In this document: one piece after another, positions 11,461-19,738 of the stretch
Numbering within the stretch: the first letter of the stretch is position 1
How the letters are laid out: each line of letters starts with the position of its first letter
Assembly (NCBI GenBank): GCA_944472155.2
Contig: OX235272.1
Span: 90,960,020-91,024,019 of the forward strand
Reading direction: 5' to 3'
Length of the DNA: 64,000 nt
Origin: Trichobilharzia szidati
Taxonomy: Eukaryota; Platyhelminthes; Trematoda; Strigeidida; Schistosomatidae
Program-made: the position numbers and the translations under genes
The notes under the pieces: generated by a model
Told to the model about the DNA's origin: nothing
Database searches by the model: none
Seen by the model: only the letters and a program-made list of their open reading frames with translations

Positions 11461-12835
11461 TATTATTATTATTATTGTTTCCTTCAATTCCTAGAGGAAC
11501 ATAGGGCTTCAGCCGTGCGTCTCCATTGCCTTCGGTTCTCTGCTAGTGTCTTCACCTGGCTCCAAGTCTACCCACACGTTTTCATCTCCTCTTCACATGA
11601 CCTCCTCCAAGTCACCCTTGCACTGACGACCAACTCGCCGCTTCCCTTTCGGTTTCCACTCAAGGGCTTGTCTAGTGATGTCACTTGGTGGTTTCCTCAG
11701 AGTATGGCCAGTCCATCTCCATTTCTTCCTGCCTATTTGTTGCACAATTGGTTCCTGCTGGGTTGGTTCGCTCCCAGAGATCTCTGTTGCTGATCTTTTC
11801 TGGCCGGCCATCTGATCTTGAGTATTGAGCGAAGACAACTGTTAATGAAGGTCTGTAGTTTGTTTGAGGTGTTCTTCATGACGCGCCAAGTCTCTGATCC
11901 GTATAATAGCACTGACTTCACATTGGAGTTGAAAATTCGGATCTTATTTTTCATGTTACGCTGAGTGCTGTTGACCTCCACACAGACTTGAGAGTAGTGA
12001 AAGCTTGTCTTGCTTTTCCGATTCTTGCTTTGACATCCTCGTCAGTTCCGTCTGCCTGTAGTTGAAACGATGCTTCTCAGGTAGGTAAAAGAGGTTGTTT
12101 CTTTCAGATTCCTTCCATTTATGCTGATCGTTGTCTGTTGTTGTTGTTCGTGTCCAGGAATTTTCATTACCTCTGTTTTCTCTATGTTCACCTGAAGTCC
12201 TATCTTTGATGCTTCTTCTGCCAACTTGTTGCCTTTCGCTTGCATATCTTCCAGTTTGTGGGAAATCAGACGCATATCGTCGGCGAAGTCCAGATCCTCC
12301 AAGTTTTTTGTGTGAGTCCATTTTATGCCTGTTTCCTCATTCCCCGCTGTTTGTCGCATTATCCAGTTTACTGCAATCAAGAAAATCATTGGCGATAGTA
12401 GGCAGCCTTGTCTTACTCCTGTCCTCACTTCGAAGGATTCTGTAAGTTTCCCGTTTTGGATTACTTGGCATGCAGCATTGTCTTACAGCTGTTGGATGAG
12501 ATGTATTATTGTCGGTGGCAACCCGTAGTAGAGAAGTAGTTGCCAAAGCACCTCTCGATCGACGATGTCGAAGGCCTTTTCGAAGTCGATGAAGTTGAGA
12601 TAGAAAGGTGACTGCCATTCCAAGCTTTGTTCAGTGATAATCCATAATGTGGCGGTCTGATCAATGCATGACTTGTTTCTCCTGAATCCAGCCTGTTCCG
12701 GTCGAAGTTTTTCATCCTGGGCTTGTTTGATTCTCTCCAGGATGTTGCGGCTTAGTATTTTGCTTGGGATGGACAGCAGCATAATTCCGCGCCAGTTCTT
12801 GCATTGACTTAAGTCTCCTTTCTCACTCACTCTTT
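11461..12835 (-). mobile_element. RTE-type LINE (RTE-A family), 5'-truncated pseudo-copy
   Basis: Reading on the minus strand from 12835: CKNWRGIMLLSIPSKILS, LRPEQAGFRRNKSC, FIDFEKAFDIVDRE (palm A), TGVRQGCLLSPMIF, the catalytic FADDMRLISH, VNIEKTEVMKI, SVLLYGSETW and KWRWTGHTLRKP. These are the RT and C-terminal blocks of the RTE clade, in three frames separated by frameshifts. The 3' end is GAACATAGGGCTTC in reverse complement next to a TAA-type tail at 11461-11475. The endonuclease is absent. Confidence 0.85.
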
Positions 12836-12879
12836 ATTAATTTATTCATAGATGTAGTCAACTGTTTCATTTAGGGGTA

Positions 12880-13200
12880 TGTTGGTAATTAGAGACGAGA
12901 TACAGTTGGCCAGGGTAGCTGTCGAGCCTATAAATTGATAAATTTTGAGTGACTTCCTCTAATTTATCTGATATTCAGTTTAGCATTCTATTGCTCCATA
13001 TTATTTCTGTCTTACCAATGCTTTTGAAATAGAATCTGTTGATACTATTGATTCAGTATTATTTAAAACATCCTTGATGTTGTTAATAGCAATATTTCTT
13101 TAATTATTACTGTCATATAAATGTAGAACCTGATGAAGAGGAAGTTATCGAAAAGAATATTCTTCGTTCACTAAACAGTCTATTAAACTGTAATGGGCAT
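12880..13200 (+). mobile_element. Penelope-like element, family 2, 3' end only
   Basis: Nearly the same 3' untranslated sequence as 8680-8836 (TTATCTGATATTCAGTTTAG, TGTTGATACTATTGATTCAG, GCAATATTTCTTTAATT). It continues without the SINE into the hammerhead-like motif at 13123-13170. It shows the uninterrupted form of the terminus that SINE-B split at 8837. Confidence 0.7.
13123..13170 (+). ncRNA. Hammerhead-like RNA motif in PLE family 2
   Basis: Helix I would be GAAC (13126-13129) with GUUC (13166-13169). The core CUGAUGA is complete (13130-13136). The helix II region is 13 nt with only GA/UC able to pair after one extra A. GAAA is complete (13150-13153). Helix III is the self-complementary AAGAATATTCTT (13153-13164), and C13165 sits at the cleavage position. 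Core and helix I/III are convincing; the weak helix II leaves activity doubtful. Confidence 0.5.
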
Positions 13201-13339
13201 ATTCAGTCAAAGGTATATTTACCAGAAGTAGTTATTGCATAGATTTATACTCAATATCTAATTTATTTTAAAGCTAGTATTCTTTTCACAGAATATTAAT
13301 GGAATCTATATTTAGAATTCACCTATGAATTTGGCTTCC

Positions 13340-14060
13340 AAAGGTCACTGAGGGGAAATGAAAGCTTGTAGTTAGTCGTGGAGCCAGTTGAATGTGGTGG
13401 CTTGCGTCCCGAGTGGAACAAAAGTGCCACAGTAGCACATCTACATTAAACTCCTTTCTCTGCCATGAGTTTCATCCGGCTCAACAACTGAGCACAAGCT
13501 TTCATTTATTCTTCACATGATATTCTTCATGTCACGCATGGACGATCTTTAGAGTTCCACTCGAAGGTCTGGCGTATGATGTTTCTCAGATATCTTTTCA
13601 TCGTATGTTCAATCCACCTCGATTTCCCTCTACATTTTTGTTGGTCAATACTTTACCACCTGCCAGAGTTCTGTGTCACTTCTCCTTCTCAGTGAACCAT
13701 CTGACTTTCAGCATCGAGTGAAGTCAACTGCTGATTACAGTCGTCAACCTGTTGAAAATGCTTTTCGTCACTTGTGCGTCAAGTATCTGAAATATACAGA
13801 AACACTGACTGACTTGACATGAGTGTTGAAAAAATTTGGATCTTGTTCCTCACCAGAGCGATTTCAGAGTGATGAACACTTTTCCTCACTTTCCCTGCTC
13901 GATCCATATCTCCTGTAATTGAAACAGCCTCCTTTAGAATTCTCCCAGTGATTGTGATCAGTGCTTGTTGGTGTTGTTGTTGGTTGGAGGTGTTTTCAGA
14001 ACCTCCGTTTTTTCTGTGTTCATCTGAAGTCTTGATTTCCCTGCCTCCTCTGTAGAAAAA
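13340..14060 (-). mobile_element. RTE-type LINE (RTE-A family) 3' part, strongly decayed
   Basis: Minus-strand sequence runs parallel to 39.6-40.3 kb: CAGACTTCAGATGAACACAG at about 14020, then the glutamine-rich region and the C-terminal domain down to about 13430. No frame is open for long. Confidence 0.6.
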
Positions 14061-14177
14061 AAAGGTACCACTCTAACACATAATTTCCTGTGAAATGTTT
14101 CCTTGAATTAAATGTTGATGATATCATCAACCGTGACGATAAAAAACATCACATGTCGAGTAAATCAGATGCTCAGA

Positions 14178-15185
14178 AAGCAGTAAATCATAATCATCCT
14201 GATTTTGAACTGCAAACTTTCTGTCGTAAATAGATTCAGTACTTTCAAAAGAATGGATACTGAGCAAAGAGTACTCTTTTCAATAACTTCATCATCAGGT
14301 TCTACAGTTATATATACATTATAGTGAATGAATGAATTTAGTGTTATGAACAACATTAATGTTGTTTAAATAACATCGAATCAATAATATTGATAGATTA
14401 CAGCTCAATAGCATCAACATAAAATAAGCTGAATGTCAGAAAAATTAGGAAAGATAATATTACAAATTCATGAGTTTATAGTTTCTACTGAAGGCCAGGG
14501 CAGTAGTAGGGGCTGGACTTGCTTCTTTTGCAATAGCCTCTGCTGTTTGGAGCATGTGGTGCTTCGATGATTTTGGCAATTTATTAGGCACTCGGTAGAT
14601 TATAGAGAAGGATTCTTCCATGCTGGCTTTGTGGCTGGTTTGCACCAGATGGTCGAATATCGAACTGTTAATGGTTTTCACTACACCTTTACTTAGCCAT
14701 AGTGGCATATGTTCTCGAGCACGAAAAATCAAATTCCTAGAGCAACGGCCAATATAACTCGCCCCACAAGCGCAGTTGAATTGGTAGATACAATTTGAAG
14801 TGGCTAGTCTAGGTACTTCATCTTCCAGTCGAGGTAGCACCATCGGTCGTGTAGAGAATAATACGTGTAGTTCGCCAGCATTAAAAGTTCTTTGAAATGA
14901 TTTTCTTAATTTCCTCGTAATTATCTCACTTGGTATATTGTCCTTGAATTGCAGTCGTATATAAAGTGGCTTCTTGTTTACGGATAGTGAGTATTCTTTT
15001 TCCGCTTTCTTTGTCAAATGTTTCTTGATAAATTTGTCGGGATAGCCATTTTCGATCAAAGTATCATATACAATGCTTAATTCATCTTCAATTACTTCTT
15101 TTGAGCATATAGCTGTAACTCTGTGGCTGAGGGTCTTCATTAAATTTCTTTTGTACTTGATAGGAACGAAGCTGTGAAAATGTGT
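14178..15185 (-). mobile_element. Penelope-like element, family 2, 3' half
   Basis: An open frame 15140-14460 (226 codons) encodes the C-terminal part of a PLE. The region includes NCIYQFNC (residues 116-123), CGASYIGR (125-132) and a REH motif (142-144), typical of a GIY-YIG endonuclease, then a conserved tail with TAEAIAKE. The reverse transcriptase is missing upstream, so the first ATG is likely internal. Downstream the 3' untranslated region reaches a hammerhead-like terminus at 14305-14260. This is the best preserved endonuclease of the PLE copies here; the product would nick DNA during insertion if the element were complete. Confidence 0.8.
14260..14305 (-). ncRNA. Hammerhead-like RNA motif in PLE family 2
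   Basis: Minus strand: GUAGAAC, complete CUGAUGA core (14298-14292), a 10-nt helix II region with poor pairing, GAAA (14281-14278), the self-complementary AAGAGTACTCTT (14278-14267), then U and GCUC. Helix I keeps three of four pairs. Helix III differs from 13153-13164 by a paired A-U to G-C change. Confidence 0.45.
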
Positions 15186-15437
15186 ATTTATGAAAATATC
15201 TTCAGCAAAATAAAGATGTTTTTTTATTCTGCGATTACTTATAGTCCTCTATGTAATAAAATTTCTTTGTAGCTAGAATTAATGTAGATGCGTAAGACTA
15301 TTTACTATAAATAGAAAGTGACTGAAAATCTTTATATTATTGCATATATGCATATTATTCAAATTAACAGAAAGAATGAATTCGGTATCCCTTCAAAATC
15401 TGAAGAACACTACAGTGTATTGGAGAATTTGAAATAA

Positions 15438-15566
15438 CATGCCCGGTGGGCGCGTACTGATGAAGAGTCCCAAACTAGGACGAAACAGCTGTCCAGTACT
15501 CCCAGGTTTTCCAGTGGTTCTCTAACTGATGTCAGCTCATGATGAAATCCTTCATGCAATTAAATG
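15438..15566 (+). mobile_element. Sm-alpha-like repeat, 3' part with hammerhead
   Basis: Contains the hammerhead at 15454-15499, then CCCAGGTTTTCCAGTGGTTC and CTAACTGATGTCAGCTCATG. The same end is found at 19006-19056 and, inverted, at 18580-18615. The tRNA-like 5' part is missing. Confidence 0.75.
15454..15499 (+). ncRNA. Hammerhead ribozyme relic (Sm-alpha type)
   Basis: Helix I is perfect: GUACUG (15454-15459) with CAGUAC (15494-15499). The core reads AUGAAGA where CUGAAGA is expected, so position C3 is changed. Helix II is GUCC/GGAC (15467-15470 with 15478-15481). GAAA is intact, and helix III is AC/GU with an AGCU loop. Cleavage would follow GUC at 15493. The C3 change probably inactivates it. 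Confidence 0.7.
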
Positions 15567-15948
15567 TCAATGAAGCAAGATTCAGCGAATTTATCGAAAT
15601 TCAAGGAAAAGTGTTTATGTCAGTCTACCACTCAATGGAGGATTGATTTACAAGAAGTAGTTAAACGAAGACAATCTTGTACTCTTTAAGACCACCAATG
15701 TGGGAGCTGCAACAATCTGGGAAAGACTAGTCACTAATATTCAACACTTCTAACTGTGTACATCAATTTGAGTGTGTCGGTTGAAGCAGATACACATAGG
15801 TCGTATGGAAAGGCGACTTTCTATTCGCATGATGGATCATTCGTTTAAATGGTTTAAAAATAACAGAAGTCAAGGTGCTAAAACGATCGATGACAAAGCA
15901 CCTTATAGTCTAATTGATATAAGTATAAAACTTGGGCACTGTGGTAGA

Positions 15949-16496
15949 GTGTAACTCCATTATGGATAAGATTTTATTTTGATAAATCACACAGTGTTAC
16001 ACAGTATTATTAACTGATGACGTTTCGAGCACAAATTATTGCTCATAATCATATCAAGTTACTCACACAACTTTTTCCTTCATTTATATATATGTATGGA
16101 ATTGACTAGATATTTGAATAAAAATCAATATGAGTGTTATTGATCAAATCAGAAGAGGATAATAAATAATCTCAAAATTCTATTTCAATTCAAGCAAATC
16201 ACAACATTCTAACAAGTTACTTATTATGACTATAAAAACACTCGTCTTATTTCCCATCTGATTGTATTTGATCAATAACACTCATATTATTTTCTCTGAA
16301 TGTACATTATCTCATATTGATTTTTATTCAAATATCTAGTCAATTCCATACATATATATAAATGAAGGAAAAAGTTGTGTGAGTAACTTGATATGATTAT
16401 GAGCAATAATTTGTGCTCGAAACGTCATCAGTTAATATTACTGTGTAACACTGTGTGATTTATCAAAATAAAATCTTATCCATAATGGAGTTACAC
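15949..16496. repeat. 186-bp inverted repeat with 176-bp spacer
   Basis: Arm 15949-16134 begins GTGTAACTCCATTATGG and is almost the exact reverse complement of arm 16311-16496, which ends CCATAATGGAGTTACAC. The spacer also holds shorter inverted pieces around TTGATCAATAACACTCA. Penelope-like elements are known for inverted terminal repeats, which fits the neighbouring GIY-YIG fragment. Confidence 0.85.
16388..16433 (+). ncRNA. Hammerhead-like motif in PLE inverted repeat (right arm)
   Basis: TTGAT can pair with ATCAG across the motif (helix I). GAGCA pairs with TGCTC (helix II) and is followed by GAAAC and GTC. The core is degenerate (ATGATTA for CTGANGA, plus one extra base). Helix III would be only AC/GU with no loop. 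The mirror copy is in the left arm near 16012-16058 on the minus strand. Confidence 0.35.
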
Positions 16497-16919
16497 CTTA
16501 TAGTCTGTTGACATAATGTTGATGCTGTCCTGTCATTCAATGTTGTCAGTAGACAAATAAACAGAGAAAAAGTGTTTGCGGTTGAGGAAGCTTGTGAAAT
16601 TGGAGTTTACAAAACCCGGTCTCTGTATACAGAAAGAAATAGTGCTCTCTTTGAATCTACTGCAGTAATATCTTCTACTTATTGGTTGTTGTTAATTATT
16701 ATTGATAATATTTTATTATGTCTTTTATTATTATTATTCTTGTCTCAATGAAAACTATTTTTATCAGTACTATTATCTTCATTCGACTCATTTTTTTTAT
16801 CATTACTGTTATTCAGTTTGCAATTCCTCAGGGTTTCAAGTTCTTTCTCTGTTAACTTAATGCTTATTACAGTAATGACAATGAACCATAATCCATTACA
16901 ATTTTAATTTAAAGTTTCA
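16497..16919. other. No gene recognised
   Basis: AT-rich spacer with a TTA-type microsatellite near 16722-16740. Confidence 0.4.
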
Positions 16920-16932
16920 TACACAATCCCCC

Positions 16933-17175
16933 GTGCGTCGGTGGCACAGCGGTTAGGACGCTCGCCGACTATGCACATGGTCCGGGGTTCGATCCCCGGC
17001 CGACGCAATACTTCAACTTGCTAAGCCAGTAATAAGACTGGTAAAGAGGGAAGGTTGGGCATGAGGCCAGCAACCCCATCCCGTAAAAATAAACTCTGCT
17101 ACAGAAACTTCAAGCCTCTAGCCTGAAGCCCTATGTTCCACTGGGAACGTGAAGGAATATTTCATTTTATTTATT
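16933..17175 (+). mobile_element. SINE-A copy 4, young, with 13-bp target-site duplication
   Basis: The head is tRNA-Gly-like. GCGTCGG and CCGACGC form a 7-bp acceptor stem, and the T arm is intact. The A box is TGGCACAGCGG (16942-16952) and the B box is GGTTCGATCC (16986-16995). The body has AAAGAGGGAAGGTTGGGC and GCCAGCAACCCCATCCCG, then GAAGCCCTATGTTCCACTGG and an AT-rich tail. TACACAATCCCCC flanks it at 16920-16932 and 17176-17188. Transcription by RNA polymerase III from the internal boxes is expected. Confidence 0.88.
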
Positions 17176-17364
17176 TACACAATCCCCCGTCTATCGACCT
17201 TTAACTGACCTGTAATACATTAGCACCTATTGTTCAGCATGATTGATCCACTGTTATTTATTTATCAATCACATAACTCCAAGAGTTAGTTTGTAGGGAT
17301 ATGATTTGCTTCAAGTTTCACCACGGATTGATATCAGTTAGAGAACCATTAAAAATCAGCAGGG

Positions 17365-17411
17365 AGTACTGGACAACTGTTTCGTCCTAGTTTGGGATTC
17401 ATCGGCGGCAC
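17365..17411 (-). ncRNA. Hammerhead ribozyme relic
   Basis: Minus strand: CCGATGA core variant, AATCCCAAACTAGGAC helix II region, GAAAC, AGTT loop, GTC and CAGTAC. Core U4 is changed to C, so it is probably inactive. Confidence 0.55.
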
Positions 17412-17522
17412 ACGACTTATTAGAAGTTAGAATTCATGGGCTATTTAATCGGCTACCAATAGCTGAATGGTTTGTGAGCTTACCTTGTAAACGGGACGTC
17501 CTAGATTCGAACTCCAGGTGGT

Positions 17523-17570
17523 GTGCACTGCCGATGAATCCCAGACCAGGACGATGCAGCTGTCCAGTAC
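17523..17570 (+). ncRNA. Hammerhead ribozyme relic
   Basis: GTGCACTG, CCGATGA core variant, helix II ATCCCAGACCAGGAC, GATG in place of GAAA, then GTC and CAGTAC. Degenerate. Confidence 0.5.
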
Positions 17571-17939
17571 TCCTTGTTGGTTTTCAACGGTTCACCAACT
17601 AATATCACTCCGTGGTCAAATTTGTAATAAATTATCTTTTAATGAATGTCTGATAGTATGTATATCATCATTGCATGTAGGGTTTTCAGTCCTACTGAAA
17701 TTTGATGAATCTACTAAATCCTGCTTTATTAACATTGTTACTTGTTTTAAATTTGTGTCGGGAAATAAAATGTACTCAATATATGTGGGAACAAAAAGAA
17801 ATAAGAGGAAGAATAATTTCCTTTCCATCATTAATTCTGAAACATTTAAGATATCTATTTATTTTTAATTCAGTTTAGATTTTCCCCCTTTGACTTACTG
17901 GACTGAAATGTTCGGCTTGTGTTGAATTAGAAAAACAAA

Positions 17940-18110
17940 AACTGATGCCTGTTGCACAAGAGGTGGTGGTGGATAACGCTGTAACGTTTGAGATGATGGG
18001 TACTGGGTTTGAGCCGTCACTCACTCATTGGGGAATGCAGGTACATCTAGGTGACGAGTGCCAAATAGGACGAAATGCACATCCTGGATTCCACTGCTAG
18101 TCACTAACCA
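17940..18110 (+). mobile_element. Sm-alpha-1-like repeat with hammerhead
   Basis: A tRNA-like part with GGTGGTGGATAACGC and TGGGTTTGAGCC is followed by the hammerhead (18045-18089) and its ATCCTGGATTCCACTGC 3' flank. This layout matches, as I recall it, the Sm-alpha satellite-type repeats of schistosomes. Confidence 0.7.
18045..18089 (+). ncRNA. Hammerhead ribozyme relic (Sm-alpha-1 type)
   Basis: Helix I AUCUAG (18045-18050) pairs with CUGGAU (18084-18089), one G-U pair. The core is GUGACGA (C3 changed to G). Helix II GUGC/GGAC has one mismatch. GAAA is intact (18072-18075), helix III has AU/AU pairs with a short loop, and the cleavage triplet is AUC (18081-18083). Confidence 0.65.
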
Positions 18111-18616
18111 CCAAATTATCTTAAACATCTATTCCGGTAACCATTCTTAATGAACTTGTTTCTAACATCTGTTTCAGTACGGTATTTCATTCACCTGTCA
18201 GGCTTGTTGAGTTGTCACCAGTGTTGTGACAAAAACGATGTCTTTTATAATAATTGCTAAAAAAAAGACGAAGGTTCGTGTTTGGTGCTATGTTGGAATT
18301 GTTCACTGATTGGAAACCACTGACTGTGACCATGTTCTCTTTCTGAAGTCTTCATGGTCACTACTGCAAAGTAGTGAAGCAAAGCGAAGCATGTATATGT
18401 CCAGTATCTATTGGTTTTCAATAGGTACTTAGTTGATGCCAGCTTAAAACAAAGCTTACTGTAAAAATAATGATTTTTGAACAAAGCAACAACTACAGTT
18501 TTAGCAGAATAAAATGGTATCATCTTTTATTTCGTCGCCTTCTCTTCAGCTGCTTACAGGGCAAAAACATTATTAAATGTGCTGACATCAGTTAGAGAAC
18601 CACTGGAAAACCTGGG

Positions 18617-18660
18617 AGTACTGAACAGCTGTTTCGTCCCAGTTTAGGACTCTTCAATGC
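18617..18660 (-). ncRNA. Hammerhead ribozyme relic
   Basis: Minus strand: GCATTGAAGAG core region (C3 changed to U), helix II GTCC/GGAC, GAAAC, AGCT loop, cleavage triplet GTT, then CAGTAC. Confidence 0.6.
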
Positions 18661-18959
18661 AATTAAACAAAACCCCTACCAAACCAATACTTGAAAATTA
18701 ATCTGATGCTCACTAGTGACTGGCCCTATTCAGGCAGTTAACCTGGGGTTCTAGTGGGAAGCCGTGACCAGTAGGGTACAGCAGATTGAAGATGAGACAG
18801 TAACTCATCTAAGAAGACATTGCGAAATGGTCGCGCTATGTCGTGAATTGGCTGAAGTTAGAATTCAAGGACCATTGGATCGGGTCCCAGTGGCTCAATG
18901 GTCCACGAGCTCGCCTTGTAACCAGAAGGTCCTGGGTTCGAACCCAGGTGGGTGGGTGC

Positions 18960-19005
18960 GTAGTGCTGAAGAGTCCCAAACTAGGACGAAACAGCTGTCC
19001 AGTAC
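18960..19005 (+). ncRNA. Hammerhead ribozyme with complete core
   Basis: The core CUGAAGA (18966-18972) fits CUGANGA. Helix II is GUCC (18973-18976) with GGAC (18984-18987), followed by GAAA (18988-18991). Helix III is AC/GU with an AGCU loop, and the cleavage triplet GUC ends at 18999. Helix I is GUAGUG with CAGUAC, five of six pairs. All invariant core bases are present, making this the copy most likely to be active. It directly follows the tRNA-like promoter segment, as in described schistosome Sm-alpha transcripts. Confidence 0.8.
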
Positions 19006-19272
19006 TCCCAGGTTTTCCAGTGGTTCTCTAACTGATGTCAGCTCATGATGAAATCCTCCATGCAATTAAACAAAGTCATTACCAAACCAATACTTGAAAA
19101 TTATTAAATATATCTACAAAAACAACTTTAACATACTTGCACAGAGTTCATTTTAAAGAGAAATCAATCGATCAATATACACATACACTAATAATATATA
19201 TATGCAATATTGAACACAATTCCGAGCAATGATAATCATACGCAATGAAAACTTTTCAGTATCTCGCATTCG

Positions 19273-19492
19273 GATGAAAAATATCCAGTTACCAGGGCAA
19301 AGAAAGACTGATAACTGCTTCTTTCTGAACGCACAAATCAGGTTTCAGGTGCTTGATGGAAATGGCTTCAGCAAACTTAAGGAGAATTGAACTCTTTTGC
19401 TTATTGATAATTTTGAACGACTTTTCGACGTCCACCTCATGACCCGTGTCAAGAAGATGCCTGGCGAATGCGAGATACTGAAAAGTTTTCAT
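19273..19492 (-). pseudogene. PLE family 1 endonuclease C-terminus
   Basis: The minus-strand frame 19492-19289 reads ARHLLDTGHEVDVEKSFKII, then SSILLKFAEAISIKHL and CVQKEAVISLSLPW. It is the C-terminal tail of a Penelope-type GIY-YIG protein, with the same blocks as 4205-4385. The catalytic GIY-YIG part is missing, because the sequence turns into the right inverted-repeat arm. An ATG start inside the arm is fortuitous. Confidence 0.7.
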
Positions 19493-19738
19493 TGTGTATG
19501 ATTATTATTGCTCGGAATTGTGTTCAATATTGCATATATATATGCATATATTATTAGTGTATGTGTATATTGATCGATTGATTTCTCTTTAAAATGAACT
19601 CTGTGCAAGTATGTTAAAGTTGTTTTTGTAGATACATTTAATAATGTTTTTGCCCTGTAAGCAGCTGAAGAGAAGGCGACGAAATAAAAGATGGTACCAT
19701 TTTATTCTGCTAAAACTGTAGTTGTTGCTTTGTTCAAA

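Larger units (their letters stand above)
15567..16496 (+). mobile_element. Penelope-like element, family 3, endonuclease fragment plus inverted terminal repeat
   Basis: Around 15740-15830 the plus strand gives NCVHQFECVG, one stop, then a YIGRMERRLSIRM motif after one frameshift-like step: a GIY-YIG endonuclease of the Penelope type. The frame runs to LGHCGRV near 15950 and meets the left arm of a large inverted repeat (15949-16134 and 16311-16496). The reverse transcriptase is absent. Confidence 0.65.
17300..17640 (+). mobile_element. Sm-alpha-like composite: inverted hammerheads flanking a tRNA-like core
   Basis: The left end (17311-17411) carries a hammerhead on the minus strand. The centre (17450-17517) is a tRNA-like segment with AATAGCTGAATGG (A box) and AGATTCGAACTCC (B box). 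The right end (17523-17622) carries a hammerhead on the plus strand. The two ends are inverted copies of each other (ACCACGGATTGATATCAG against CTAATATCACTCCGTGGT). Confidence 0.75.
18579..19099 (+). mobile_element. 521-bp insertion bounded by inverted hammerheads, 10-bp target-site duplication
   Basis: ATTATTAAAT occurs at 18569-18578 and 19100-19109, exactly flanking the insertion inside the left arm of a PLE inverted repeat. Inside are a minus-strand hammerhead (18660-18617) and a middle block (GGGGTTCTAGTGGGAAGCCG). These are followed by a tRNA-like segment with A box TGGCTCAATGG (18891-18901) and B box GGTTCGAACC (18935-18944), then a plus-strand hammerhead (18960-19005). Both halves end with CCAATACTTGAAAA. 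It has no coding capacity; mobilisation by another element's proteins is inferred. Confidence 0.8.
18476..19738. repeat. PLE family 1 inverted repeat, about 270-bp arms, left arm split by an insertion
   Basis: The left arm consists of 18476-18578 plus 19110-19272. The right arm is 19465-19738. Matching landmarks include GCAGAATAAAATGG with CCATTTTATTCTGC, and CTCGCATTCG with CGAATGCGAG. The loop (19273-19464) holds the end of a PLE reading frame. The left arm is interrupted by a 521-bp insertion with a target-site duplication. Confidence 0.85.

Noticed and set aside
16933..17006. tRNA-like cloverleaf (acceptor and T arms intact) as a genuine tRNA-Gly gene
   Set aside because: The anticodon arm does not fold properly, and the same head occurs in six or more dispersed copies followed by SINE bodies.
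19640..19700. CAGCTGAAGAG...GACGAAATAAA in the PLE family 1 arms (also 4750-4790) as a hammerhead
   Set aside because: It has CTGAAGA and GAAA, but neither helix II nor helix III can be formed and no suitable cleavage triplet pairs with helix I. The AATAAA may instead serve as a polyadenylation signal.
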